A stretch of DNA of 64,000 nt, from contig JAFREE010000009.1 of NCBI GenBank assembly GCA_019400425.1, positions 186,001 to 250,000 of the forward strand. The letters are read 5' to 3'. This DNA comes from Hymenochaete sp. R1. Taxonomy: Eukaryota; Basidiomycota; Agaricomycetes; Hymenochaetales; Hymenochaetaceae. Positions within the stretch are counted from its first letter, which is position 1, and every line of letters begins with the position of its first letter. Under the pieces are notes generated by a model. That model worked only from the letters and a program-made list of their open reading frames with translations, was not told the DNA's origin and searched no databases. The translations under genes and the position numbers were made by a program. Positions 11,216 through 23,275 of this stretch are shown in pieces.

Positions 11216-11543
11216 TGCCAATGCCATTAATATTGGCATGAACTCGCCGAAAGAAAAACGTATCTCCGAGTCGGGCCGGACTGTATAACTACATAATAAT
11301 GTTCACGTGAGCATGTCGGCTACGTCGAGCCTGTGCCTGTCGAGCCCAAGCTCGACGAAGTCGTTGCTTGTTTGAGCTTGCATTTCCACATATGATCTCG
11401 ATCTGAGACATAGGTTGGTTGAGTGCTGGCTCCTTGCAGGTCAATTATAGTCAACACACGGGTACTACGCGTACTTTTGAATTCGGAGAGACAAGAAGCG
11501 CTAGGATTGCTTCTTCACTTCTCGCATTTCATCAACCAACGCT

Positions 11544-12509
11544 ATGGATACACAACCCTTCTCCTATAGTACTCCTTTCAACTATCAGAGGTGAGTATCA
11601 CGAATGCGAGGCTATATAATTACCAACTTACGACTGATATATAGGACAAACTCACCTACAAGCTGGTTGTGGTGGATCTGGCTCCAAGTACCTGCGCTGT
11701 TACGCACTGTCGTCTATCGTACATGCTGGAATCTTTTCGGACGACGCGAGTCGCCTTTCGTCAAGAGTCTTCCTTTCGGTGTCTTCGCAAAAATTTCACA
11801 TACCACCGAAGAGGCTATGACGACTGATTTCGTCCGGGCAAACACAACAATTCCAGTACCCGCCATCCTAGACGTCGTGCCATATTCATATCCGGGTTTG
11901 CCCATGATTGATACCCTGATGCTCATGACACGGGTGCCAGGAGTTCCATTATCAAGTGATGAAAGCGCTTACAAGCCGAAACTTGCGACGCCGGAGCAGA
12001 AGAAGGTCTTCCAGGAAACTTTGTTCGATTGGTTATCACAGCTACGAAGTATCCCCCCACCTCATCCACAGAAGGTTTGCGGCTTTCTCGGCGGAGGGAT
12101 TCAGAGCTTCCGTGTCGATGGGAATAAGGGACGGGTCGGGCCTTTCAGTAATCCCACTGAGTTCCATTCCCAGTCATTCTGTACGGCGTATCCGGACTGG
12201 CCGGACGAAGCAGATGAGAGAACAAAACGTCTCATTATGGAACGACCGACCAAGAAATACCGCATTTGCTTGACTCATGGCGATATTAAACCACACAACA
12301 TTCTAGTCGACAGCTCGGGAAAGCCGTGTGGTCTAATTGACTGGGAGTGCGCTGCGTGGATGCCGGAATACTGGGAGCACACTCTGGCATTATACCTCAT
12401 CTTGTTTCACGACAAAGAATGGGCAAAGATATGGCAAGGGATGTATCCTCAATACGAAGATGACCTTGCCGTTGAAGTTCAGATTTGGAAGTACTATTAC
12501 GCGCTGTAG
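11544..12509 (+). CDS. APH-type phosphotransferase, unit B
   Basis: Exons 11544-11590 and 11645-12509 give 303 aa, with the same exon lengths as the unit A paralog and roughly three quarters identical residues by eye. All key residues are kept: VFAKIS in the N-lobe, THGDIKPHNILVD with His227 and Asp229, and GLIDWECAAWMPEYWE with Asp248. Most differences lie in the N-lobe linker (residues about 95-135), the part that in APH proteins shapes the acceptor pocket, so the copies may differ in substrate; that is inference. It is not disrupted, so both kinase copies appear functional. The neighbouring genes match unit A except for the dead membrane-protein gene upstream. Confidence 0.85.
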
Positions 12510-12707
12510 CCGCATCCTTTACTAACCTTTATTCATGCTCTCTTCGAGCTTTCACTTTGCTTAGCTGCAAGATTGTAAAAGGGAAGCTAACCGACAAATA
12601 AGCTATATCATTTGGTACATGAAGCCTGTGGAACATACGACAGTTACACAGTTACAAGGCACAGACGTATTCCAAGACACGAAGAAGAGTCAATAGAATT
12701 GCTCGAA

Positions 12708-13267
12708 TCAATATGAAAATCTTGACACATAATACTTGTAACCTTTCTTTTCAAAGGATACCGGATTGGTGCGAGCGTGATTTTTGCATTCCAACTCCAG
12801 CGCTGACACGTCCGAGCAAATTATGAGACCGTTCTGATGTAGGCGACGAATCGCCTCCCTGAACCATACACGGCAGCTGAAGCGGGATTCAATGCCAACG
12901 TCCGCGGGTGGTATGATGTTCATGGAGATTTGCTCGAGTATTCCCGCGAGTTGACCGACATGCGTCATGCTTGGGAGGGTGCCTGATATTTACCAAATAC
13001 TCGAGTAAGCACACATCGTTAAAAGAAAAAAAAGGGAATTCGACACTCGCCAATCTTTATGACTACGGACGCAGTCCGTGAATTGACCAGAGAGTTGAAA
13101 GAGCTTTCGAAATGCCAACCGACGAGGGGGTGCTCGTTCTTTATATGGAACATGTACGCTGTCGTTGCATCTCGCGATACACAAATATCCCAATGCCAGG
13201 TATCAGGTCTTACGCGAGAGAATAACACAGCGCAGATTTCGAGCGGTTGAAGAGGAGGAGAAGACAC
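12708..13267 (-). CDS. 163-aa conserved fungal protein of unknown function, unit B
   Basis: Exons 13051-13267 and 12708-12982 (minus strand) give 163 aa with the same exon sizes as the unit A gene. Conserved blocks: PDTWHWDICV, YMFHIKNEHPLVGWHFE, RFSCRVWFREAIRRLHQNG and LELECKNHARTNP. The intron donor here reads GATTG followed by GCGAGT, so it must be a GC-AG intron, whereas unit A has GT at the same place. The alternative is that the donor is lost and the gene is truncated a few codons after the intron start. Function unknown. Confidence 0.7.
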
Positions 13268-14188
13268 GAAGCCCGGGCAGTAATAGAGAGAGCAAACGAC
13301 TAAAGTCGGAGTGATTGTTCGATGGTTTGCACACTAAGAAAAAAAGGGAGCAAGCTTTTATCACATTCTTATAGGTACTGGCACCTATAGGACTATTTCA
13401 TCGATAACGTGAAAGGCGTGCAGGCCAGCCGTATCTTGATAAGTGCCGGAAAGCACAGGATAGAAAGGATAACTTGAAGCCACTTGGTTGCCTTGGAATC
13501 CAAAGAAAGGTGAAGAAGACCGTAGGCGCTCTCATAGTCCATTACCGAAAACAATGGGATAGGGTTCGTCTAGCGAGGCGAAGGAATTGTTTAGTGGTCG
13601 ATTCTGGAGCCACGGAACCTGTGCATGGGCCACTCTACGGGACTGAAGTCCGGAAAGGGGTAAAAGAAAACTTAGAATCAAGGCAAGACAAAAGGTGAGT
13701 GAATGAGTTTGCGAAATTATGGCATTCGTTTTCGGTTCCCTTTGCCAAAATAGTAAGAGTCTTTTGACCAAAATCAGACTTCACTACAAGCTGCTATGAG
13801 GCACGCGACTTCTTTAAGAAAGTAGCTTGGTGGCGCCTAGTCGATTAAGATACACAGGAGTTAAAGTCCGCGATATCTCGTCTTTTCATGAGATCGTTGT
13901 GTGAGGACAACGTGCCCTTGTTCATTTCAGCAGATATATCCGCTTGTGTGGGAGGTAAAGACAGCTCGATAAAGTGCTTGCTCCTGTGCATGCGAGTCGA
14001 TGAAGGAAGAGGAAGAGGAAGAGACGTCTGAACAGATCCGAATTTCTCGGGGTTCTAAGTAGATAGTGATCGACGGCCATGACCTCAGCCGCCAAGCCGA
14101 CACCGGAACACGCAGCACTTCGGCGCAGACGCTGAGCTCAGCTCAGACGTTGACTCTCATCCTCCACGTTACTTTGCTTCCCCGGTTT
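13268..14188. other. Intergenic region upstream of the Zn2Cys6 gene
   Basis: No supported gene. The frame of the downstream regulator is open back to an ATG at 14066, so its start could be 41 codons earlier than the one I chose. Confidence 0.4.
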
Positions 14189-17100
14189 ATGAATAACTCA
14201 GCGGATGCTGACAACATGGCAGCACCGGAATCCAACGATGCTACGTCTTCAGAGTTGAGAAAGGTTCGAGACCGTGAGCTCGAGCTGAAACGGATGGCGG
14301 GTGAATTGTCTTGCGCCGAATGTCGGAGGTGAGTCCGCATTATCTATACCATGGCCTCTCGTTGACTATGACTAACTTGTACCGCTTAGAATGAAACTGA
14401 AATGTGATAAAAAGGTATTACATGCTCTTGTATGCCGAACAACTACTGAAGCGTGCACTTATTTAGGTTCCTTGCTCAGCATGCGTTAAACGGAGGTGCA
14501 CGCATGTTTGCCCGACTGGTACTGTCCTTATCCATCACGTATTCTGGCGCATCTAATTTAGAAAAAGGAACGCTCTTGGACGGAGACAATCTACCGGCGT
14601 CTGCTGGCATACCAATACCTAACCAACATCCTCCCTTCTCAAAGGATGAACAGTTTCACCTCTTGAGCAAGCGTATTGCAGCTCTCGAAGATGCATTGGG
14701 CATTCAAAGCGATGATTTGCACCCGTTGCTAGACTCAGAACAAACCAGAATAAAGAGCAGTGAGGAACGACAGGTTTCAAATGGAAAGAAACTTGGAAAA
14801 GTCGATCTCAAGCGCGATGTTGGAACATTGATGTTCGGCAAAGGCAATCTGATGAATTATTGGGGAGCTTCAGCGACTGAAGTGAGCATCCCCTATATCT
14901 TACTCCAAGTGAATATATCTCAGCGAGCTTTTGCAGCAAGTACTCCTGACCGTAAGCATCCACTATATATCAAGAAATGAGGATGAATATTAACTTCAAC
15001 ATCTTCGGCAGCGAATTTTTGGTGCGACCGGCCTTCGACAATCGAGTGAACTTCCTCAGTATAGCCTCCCGCAAGACATCATCCAAGCCAGTTCCATGTT
15101 TCCCTTCGTCCCAGATTACTTGGCCGGACCTTCAATTTACGTAGCGTTGCTCTCTCGGCTTCCCGACTACGCTCGAGTGACGGGACTTGTCGAAGCATAT
15201 TTCTTGAATATGTCTTGGGTCATCGGGCCCATCGACCGTGCGCAAGTTATGGAGGAGCTTGTCCCGCAGTTTTATCCCAATCGACATCCTTTATCGCCCT
15301 CGTCCTTCCATCCAGAACAACTCCACGAGCTCGGTTTACTCTTCACGGTTCTCGCAAGTGGGTCGGTGGGTGACCTGACGCAGAAGGTTATTAACGCCGA
15401 AGCGGAGGAGCTTGACCATCTCGCCCGATGCGCTCTGGGATTACGAAGCATCTTTGATTATGGGTCGTTGGCTACGTGCCAGGCTCTCCTCTTACTTTCA
15501 TCGTACGAAGTTGCAACCAGCCGGAGAACATCTGAAGATAGTTCATGGAAGCTCACGATGTTCGGCATTATCGTTGGCCAAAGTGTGAGTAATGTTCTTT
15601 TTCTATATATACGTGCTTCATTAACTCGACCCTTCTCCAGATTGGTTTACGTGAGTAATAACCGATGTTTCAGCCATAATACAAAGTTTATATAACTTCC
15701 GTTGTAGATCGTGACCCGTCTCGTTTCGGACTCGAAGCTAAGATTGTTGATAGGAGGCGGAGGATATTCTGGCAGCTGAATAGCACCGACAAACAACGAG
15801 CTCTATCTTCAGGGCGATTGGCTCTCTTCAACCCTGACATGTGCGATTGTGAGCTACCTATAGACAGACATGCAATCGTAGAGGCAAATGGGGAAACCGT
15901 TGAAAGCAGTGAGCGCCATTCATTCTGTTTTGCTGCTTCCGTAATCAACGTCACCCAGTTTGGAATTGGAGATATCGATACACGTCGGAAGTCTTGACTC
16001 CGATTTCAGAGGTCATATGTAGCGCTCATCGCGTCGATTATTCGAAAATCCTCGAGCTCGATAAGACTGTTAGAGGGTTTAAGCCTCACCCTTACTCAAG
16101 GCGACCACCGCAACCTCTATCTGATGAAACCGGGATGCAGGGTATGTAGAGAACATGGAAACCATGCAATTGTTTGTCAAGAGCTGATGGTTTCGAAAGG
16201 TGTATTGCAGGTCCTCCATCCCATGGTACGCGTTGATTAATACTTCTCATCTAACATATCTGATTCTCAGACGCGTAGCTTACCGTCTGGTGGAAGCACA
16301 TATGTACGTCCCTCCCATAATCTAAAGCTCTTTGAACAATTTCAGGATGCTCTTTCTTCATAGCAATGCAACGGCTTCATAGGAACTATTTTGCACGAGC
16401 CGTCATAGAAAGCGCCTCTGATCCACTCAAAAGCAAGTTTGCTCACTCGTTCGTAACATGCTTTGAGAGCGCAAAAATGCTATTGAAAATGATTGCTGCC
16501 GGTTACCGGTCAATGGAACTCTTTCTATTACGACTCCACCCTATATGGGCGAACGCACTTGCTGCTACTGTTAGCCTCTTTTCATACTTAACATAGACAT
16601 ATTGACATATTCACCATTTGTTTGCAGGTGATCATGGGTTCTGTTGCTGCGCGCGTCAAGAACTCAAAGTACGCAGATGAGGCATTCTCGGTGCTTGGGG
16701 AAACTGTGGATGTCTTCGGAAATGCGCGAAATCATTTGATCCCGCAACATAGCATAGTAAGGCCGTTTTCACTGAGTGAAGATTTCTTTCCTCATCCTGT
16801 GTAGGACTTCCTCAAGCGATTACATCAGCGGGCCCGAGATGTCCGTCAAACTCATCAAGAACAACACGATGGGAACACGGTGAACTTGCCCGTCATCCGT
16901 ACAGGTTACGAGGACGTCGACGAGGACCTTCTCATCCTTCGTGGAGTAACACGATGCATGTATGACCACACTACTTCTACCCAGTCCGACTACGCCCTTT
17001 CCCCATCTCCATCTGCAAATGGCTTGACCCCTTCTCCGACGCCCTCGCAGAACGGGTCACATGCTACTTCTGGATTATCACCGACTCTATCGCCATCAGG

Positions 17101-17731
17101 ACGAAACCCTTTCCAACCTTCGTCTTCTGCGACCAGCCCATCATATTCATCATCACCGACATCCTCATCGGTACCAGTTCGTGATTTTGACGGGAACCGC
17201 GAGCGTTCTAATGGGAGCAAATCGCACCAGAGCTTGGACCTCGCTGCATTGAGCGTCGACATCGCTAGTGCACGTCTATGCTTTGCCGAACTTGAATCAA
17301 AGCATGAGCTAGCTTTACCCTCAACTTCGGGCTCATCGAAGCGTAAGGGAAATGCGCGGGCTCGGAAGTCAAACGGTGATGCTACGACTGGAGGACGGAC
17401 TCAATCACGAAAAGAAGGCGCCGGGCGGACTGAAAACGGGAACGCGCTTCCCACCGACACCTCAACGAACATTAATATTAGCTACTCCCCCACCAACAAT
17501 TCCGTGTTTTCCCAGAATAGCACACCTGCCACTTCTATGATGCCTGACTCCGGTAGACCTCTTGAAGGAGCAGACAGGACGCAATACGGCTCGAGTTGGA
17601 CACCGTCATCAGATGGCGCTCGCGAAGAAACCAGTTTGGATGATTTCGACCTTGATGCGGGCTCGTGGGATAAATTGGCGCTCGACTTTGGGTTGAACGA
17701 GATTGAGATGAGGACGGGAACGGTGTCGTAG
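14189..17731 (+). CDS. Zn2Cys6 fungal-specific transcription factor
   Basis: A multi-exon gene. The N-terminal exons join to give LSCAECRRMKLKC followed by DKKVPCSACVKRRCTHVC, a complete six-cysteine binuclear zinc cluster. Next comes FHLLSKRIAALEDALG, a short coiled coil normal for this class. The middle contains the fungal_trans domain (PF04082), with IGLHRDPSRFGLEAKIVDRRRRIFWQL and CDCELPID. A later part reads QRLHRNYFARAVIESASDPL. The C-terminal 250 aa are Ser/Pro/Thr-rich and end with an acidic stretch (LDDFDLDAGSWDKLALDFGL) that could be an activation domain. It should act in the nucleus; its target genes are unknown. The start at 14189 was chosen over the in-frame ATG at 14066 because the extra N-terminus looks like leader sequence. 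Confidence 0.9.
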
Positions 17732-18032
17732 ACGAGTTTGGCCATTTTTTATTTGCTTGATGAGGACTTGCAGACTATGATGTCTTTGGACTTTCAAGTT
17801 CTCGTGTATTATGAATATACTGTTACTGGTGTTTTTATTTACCAAAATCAACTGTATTATACGAACGTGTAAAGCCTTCTACCTTACCTTCCTATATGCT
17901 GTATATTTTCATACAAAAAAGACCGCGCATTGAGTTGAGTCTAGACCGCCGATCATTCCCATGCCCAAAAAGGAAAGGACGCCTTCAATCCGAACACCGA
18001 CTGACGTTGTTGACTTCCTACTCGATCTCTGG

Positions 18033-18039
18033 TATAAAA
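18033..18039 (+). promoter_or_regulatory. TATA box of the CFEM gene
   Basis: TATAAAA lies 95 bases before the start codon at 18134, followed by a pyrimidine-rich leader, a layout usual for strongly expressed fungal genes. Confidence 0.6.
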
Positions 18040-18133
18040 AGGTGGATCCCATGTTCATGTCTCGTGGCCACCATCCTTCCCCTTTTACCTCCACCAACCC
18101 CACCTCTACCTTGTCATATCCACAGCCGACATC

Positions 18134-19059
18134 ATGAAATTCACCTCAGTTTTTGTTGTCGCAGCAGCGGCCGTTGTCGCCTCTGCCCAAGGCTCGACTA
18201 CAGCCAGCTCAGCGTCCCCGAGCAGTACGGCTGGAATCGATGCGTGCATTATTAGTTGCGTGACACAGGCTGCGTCGTCTGCCGGCTGTTCGAGCTTGTA
18301 CGTCTTTCCTTAATTGCTCTACGCGTATTGGTTTAACACGTACTATTTTTGACGGCATGCGACAGCACCGACTTGCAGTGCGTTTGCACCTCCAGCGCAT
18401 TCCAGTCCGCGGCGCTCCAGTGCTTGCAGAGCTCTTGCCCATCGTCGGACTTGGCCGCTGCTCAGGCTCTTCAGTCGTCCCAATGTGCTAGTGGTACGTT
18501 TTGCCGTCCATCATGTGTTGCTCGTTCTCTTGTGTTTCACTCCCGCTGTCCACGTTCACGTTCTTTGGCGCGTGGGGCGGTATTCTCGGTTTAGTTCTTG
18601 TCCCGTATTGCGGTTTCTGTGCCTGGTCCACCGGCAGTCGAGACTCGATCTTTCCCGCATACATGAACCTCCTTTCATTACTTCTTCCGTTCTTCGCAAC
18701 GTTGGTGACCCGATGTACTTTTTTTCTGACTCTATTTTTCAATAGTCTCAGGCTCCGGCTCTGCTTCAGGGACATCCTCTACTGCATCCTCAGCGGCGTC
18801 AGGTGCATCCTCTTCGGCCTCCTCAGCAGCTTCTTCTATTTCTTCGGCCGTCTCCAGTGCTACTAGCTCCCTATCTTCGGCCGTCTCGTCTATCTCGTCC
18901 AGGGCGAGCTCCGCTGCTTCGAGTGCCTCGTCTGCCGGCTCTTCGTCTTCGTCCTCTAGCGCTGCAGGTGCGCTCGTTGCGTTCGAGTCTTTCGGTGCCG
19001 TCATGGGAGCAATGGGTGCTGGAATTGTCGGTGTTGTCGTTGGTGCATTTGCTATTTAA
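18134..19059 (+). CDS. CFEM-domain secreted, probably GPI-anchored wall protein
   Basis: Exons 18134-18297, 18366-18493 and about 18752-19059. Residues 1-19 form a signal peptide (MKFTSVFVVAAAAVVASAQ). The CFEM domain follows, with eight cysteines in the order IDACIISC, SSAGCSS, TDLQCVCT, LQCLQSSC and SSQC; the Asp before the CxC, the haem-iron ligand in characterised CFEM proteins, is present. Then comes a stretch of about 75 residues almost only Ser and Ala, and a hydrophobic C-terminus (GAIVGVVVGAFAI-like, ending in AFAI), as expected for a GPI signal. Likely at the wall or plasma membrane; roles in haem/iron uptake or adhesion are known for the family, not shown here. Confidence 0.88.
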
Positions 19060-19692
19060 AAAGGGAGCGACAATTATGTGGTCGTGATGAAAAAAGGGTT
19101 TTTCTTAAGCCCGTGAACGATGGTTTTGCTTTCAGTGATGGGCTGAACATTTTTCATAACGCTAATTCTTTCTGTTTTTTTTGATGTCATGATCCAATTC
19201 TGACAAACGATTTCTCGGTCTCTTCCCTACCACCCTACAGTTACTTTGATATACGCGATGTTTTATCAGTTCTATATGTACGGTCTGACGTCCGGTAACA
19301 ACTGTCTCTGCTGTACTGTCGTGTTATTTGGAATCTGAAGTTTAGTTTATTGTCGAACATCTAAACGTCGTCCTAATGAGTCGAACACTAACTACCGGGA
19401 CCTTAGACTTAGCCTTGTCAACTCGGCGATATATAGAAAGCGGGCTTTGGGACGCATTTCTTCCCATATATAACTTGCGACAAACAATGAATCCGACATA
19501 GATGGGAGAACATTTATTTTTTTTGAATTTGATGCTGCTTCGCAGAAGGAAAAAAAATAGCATCTGGTGACCTCAAAGCGAGCCCAATCACGTATGTGAC
19601 AGTGAAAGCTAGCTTTATCGATACGAGCATGTTGCAAGTCAACAGGGGTATGCATGAGATTACTACTTTTATCAACATCGAAAAAAGCTGAA
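19060..19692. other. Intergenic, between convergent genes
   Basis: 3' flanks of the CFEM gene and the glutaminase gene. No coding frame with recognisable content. Confidence 0.5.
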
Positions 19693-22600
19693 CTACGAAT
19701 CCGAGTACTGAGGTGGTGGTTCCTCCATTTCATCATGATGCTGTACCGTCCCATTCTGAAAAATCCTGGCGTGCGGTACCCTTTCCTCCCTCATCCTCTC
19801 CATATCTCTCCTCAGATTATCCATCTCGATCATCAATTCATCGTTTACTAATGCAGGACTGGCCAACCTATGCGAAATCCTTTCCGCGATGCCCGAGTTA
19901 ATCCCAGTGGCATAATTGGTGCTTGCCCCATGTCCACGGGACGCACCCGACCCAGGTGAAGAGACGTCTGTACTGGCATAAATCATGGTCGCACCTACGT
20001 TCTGTAACTTGCGGTCCTGAGGCGCCCTGGAGGATGTACCCGCATGTATATCCTGAGATGTGTTGGCTGTGTTACCGGGCACAGTCGATGTATTGGTGCT
20101 CAGATCGACGATGGGTTGAGCGCGAGTGTTGTAGGTGCTCTCATCTAGCTGTCGTCTGCGGCGGCGGAGAAGGTAGAAGATAGTGAAAGCGATGAGGGAG
20201 AATCCAATGACACCGCCAACAACACCTCCTGCGATGGCACCTTTGTTGGTGGAGGAGCCCGAGGAGAGACCAGGGATCGTGCTTCCATAAGAAGGGATGC
20301 TGATGTGGTCTTGAATAGTTGTACTAGGGTAGTCAAAAAAAAAGATAAATGCGGAGAGTTAGCGAAGGAATCATATAGGATTTGACTTGAACGAGCATAG
20401 ACTAAGCGCACTTGAGAGCCAGGACTGAGAAAACACCACCGACAGCCGGGCTGTTGACACCTGCAGCAATACCCACAGGCTGCCCAGTCGTCGGGTCGAA
20501 TGTCACCGCCCACGGCGTGACATTTTGATTACTTGACGCATATGCTTGCAATTGTGATATCATGGAGTCCCTCGTACTCGCGTTCGTCACCGTCGCCGCT
20601 GACATCATCATTCCGTCTACGGATCCAAAGATTTCAGTTCAGTTCGCTATCAAGCTCAGCTCAACCAAGGAATGTTTTGAAAAGGAAATAGCAGGAAAAA
20701 AGGGCGTCATGGGTGGCGGAAGACGATAGGAGAACGTACTAATTGTCGACCGCTGCTTGTCATCGCTATCCAACGAGAGCCCATATTTATTCTGTCCAGC
20801 CATGTTATTGTAAGACTCCGTCGCGGCTTCGTACACTGCATCGGGAACCACACCGAGCTGAAGGAGTTTATCCGCGAAGAGGTTATAGATAAGACCTGCT
20901 GATGCCGAATCGCCATAGTAGAAATAAATGTGCGAGCTATCAGAAGCCACCGAATTGCTTTGCCATTGGCTCATGAAGTCTGTGGCGGTTTTCTGAGTGA
21001 AAGGAGGTTTTCAGATGAGTATGCAACAATGTGTGAATGAGAGATACTACATACATTAAATGATTGCTTATCATTAATTACACCTGCAATCTCGGCAATT
21101 TTTGCCATGGCTGAGATTCCGATAATCCCTTTCACAGCCAAGTTCGTTTGATTAAACAACGAAGCACCTGAATTAGTGAATGTATCTGCAGACCATCTAT
21201 ATCACACGCGAGTGACACGTTAAGTCAGTGGAAAATCCTAGAAATATGCCGCAAACAAAAGAGACGCACTGGCTTGATGGTGCGAGTGTGTTGTTCACAA
21301 GGTAGTCAGCCCATTCGCTCAGCAACGTGTAGTATTTGCTAATGAGGGTTCCGTTCCCTGAACGTTGAGAGTATGCCAGTGTCATAATCAACATATTTGC
21401 GGCTTCTTCTACTCCATAGTTGTGCGGATCGTTGATTTGTGTAGCAGTTGCATTCGGGTATGATGCACCTTTACATCACAGAAAAAAGAACAACACTCGA
21501 ATGAGTTTTCACGTTTTAACTAATAGATTAAGTTTAGAAAAAGGAACTCACCAATGTTCTTTGCTGGATATTGCAACTGAAAAGCGCTCGAATCCATACA
21601 TTCCAACAGCGGACTCAAAAGACCGCCGACGATCTCTGGGTTCATATACAACCACATTGAAAACCCCGCATAAATTGCATCAACGTTGTTCACACTCATT
21701 GTTGACCCGCCCGCGTCGCTCCCGAACGTACCCATGTTTTTCAAGAAAATCTTCACGTCAGATGTGTTGAAATCTCCCGAGCTGCCATCGCGGGAGAGTG
21801 TGATGTCGAGTTGAGCGAGAGACTGGCGTGCGGCGAGAACAAGAATATTCGCGTAGTCGGTGGAGACAATGGAAGCATATTGAGCAATGGAAGCGTCGAA
21901 GGAAGAAGAGGCGGAAGACGCTCGAGAGTAGTCGTCTAAGAAAGCTTTTGCCTTAATAAAATTACACCGAACGTCAGAACAGAAATATGAAAAGCTGCAA
22001 GCTGGAGAGAAAAAACGCACAGAAGAAGGTCCGTCAAAGTACACAGAATTATAATAAGGGTATCTGTCCTCAGCGGAGCCCGTAGTTGATCTGTACTGAA
22101 TAACGGGTGAGCGGGAGACGCCAATCGCAAATACAGCTGGTTCGGGGGTGCGCGTCACGGAACCCCAGTCCACTTCTATGCCTAGAACCGGGTAGTTACT
22201 GAGACTCTAAATCAGCCACCGAACTAACATAGTACCGACAAAACCATTGACAGAACTAACTCAGATATTGCCCGGGGTGGCGTTGCATCTTGCGTATTAT
22301 TCAACCGAGCTCCCATGTTGTTCGCCCATGGCCGACTGACTCCTTCAGACGTAATCTGCCAGGATGCGCTGGTACCGTCGATACGCTTGAAGGCGTAGTA
22401 CTCTGTTGCATCCAGTGCGATGTTATTAGACTCCGAGAAAGCTTGTTTATTCTGGAGGAACATGGAGAGGATGATGTGTTGGCCGTCGTCAGACGAAGTC
22501 CAGTTTGCAATGGAATTGGGGTCATCAGCGATAAACTCTGGGGTGTCCAATATAAGGCAAGGCTCCAGAGTGACATAGAGCGTTGTACATACCCCCAGAG

Positions 22601-23275
22601 ATGTCACTGTAGAAGCGAAGGTCGTGCGTCCTCCCGTCATTAGAACTGGCCGACATAGTGAAGTAACTAAACGGCATAGATTGCCGCACAAAATCCTTTG
22701 GCTGCAAATCCGATCCGTTCCAGCATGGCACCCACGTCATAAGATTGAAATCGGAGTAAAAAACAAATGAATTTTCAGTATCCATCAAGCTTTGTTCTAT
22801 AAGAAATCTCTGCGCACCTCGATCGGACTCAAAAACGTCAAATTCACATCCATCTCCCCTGCCGTCAATGCAAAACTCGTGCGAGTCGTGGTGAATTCGA
22901 TATTAGTGACATTTGCGTCGGTAGTGTTCGTAATGGATGCATTACCCAAGACTTGGTACGCAGAACCATCAACAATGACAGAGGCGTACCAGCCCGTAAT
23001 GTGCTATGATCAATGACGGTCAGTGCTCCAACTTTGCTAATGCAGGAGACAACGCAAGTCACATTGTTTGCCAACGTGTTTGCCCACGCATGTGACAAGG
23101 TCAAAGGTTGATTTCCCTGCGGAAGCCATGTATTGAGATAAGGAGAACGAACGGCTAATGGGAGAGCGGGAGGGTTGAAGGGAGTTGTTTTCCACCCCGT
23201 AGGCCCTGTCTGTGTTTGGACAATGGCTACATACAAGCCTAGAAGAATGGCGAAAAATATCCCCTGGGAGTGCAT
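19693..23275 (-). CDS. gtaA-like: GtaA-type glutaminase with C-terminal membrane anchor
   Basis: A minus-strand, multi-exon gene from ATG at 23273-23275 to TAG at 19693-19695. The N-terminus is a hydrophobic signal (IFFAILLGLYVAIV), followed by PPALPLAVRSPYLNTWLPQG, the opening block of the GtaA family of extracellular fungal glutaminases (the DUF4964/DUF5127/DUF4965/DUF1793 group). Further family-like blocks are ITGWYASVIVDGSAYQVLG, LRFYSDISGG, YPYYNSVYFDGPS and ISAMAKIAEIAG. Such enzymes hydrolyse glutamine to glutamate outside the cell. Unusually, after the enzyme comes a Ser/Gly linker, one membrane segment (GVVGGVIGFSLIAFTIFYLL), a stretch of five arginines and a tail of about 170 aa that ends PPPQYSDS. 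This predicts a surface-anchored rather than released enzyme. Confidence 0.85.

Larger units (their letters stand above)
10670..13267. repeat. Tandem duplication, unit B
   Basis: Second copy of unit A in the same orientation. Homology is first obvious around 10670-10680 (the TTTCATGTCTTCGACGCTCC segment) and extends through the minus-strand gene ending at 13267. The APH and 163-aa genes are open; the membrane-protein gene is broken. Confidence 0.88.

Noticed and set aside
8562..12509. Antibiotic resistance function for the APH-type kinases
   Set aside because: The fold includes choline, fructosamine and many unknown kinases; fungal expansions have no link to aminoglycoside resistance and nothing in the context suggests it.
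16140..16400. Apparent frame break in the Zn2Cys6 regulator
   Set aside because: Choosing the acceptor before GTGTATTGCAG and the one ending CTTCATAG keeps the frame open with canonical sites (GVLQVLHPMLTVWWKH...MQRLHRNYF), so no mutation is needed.
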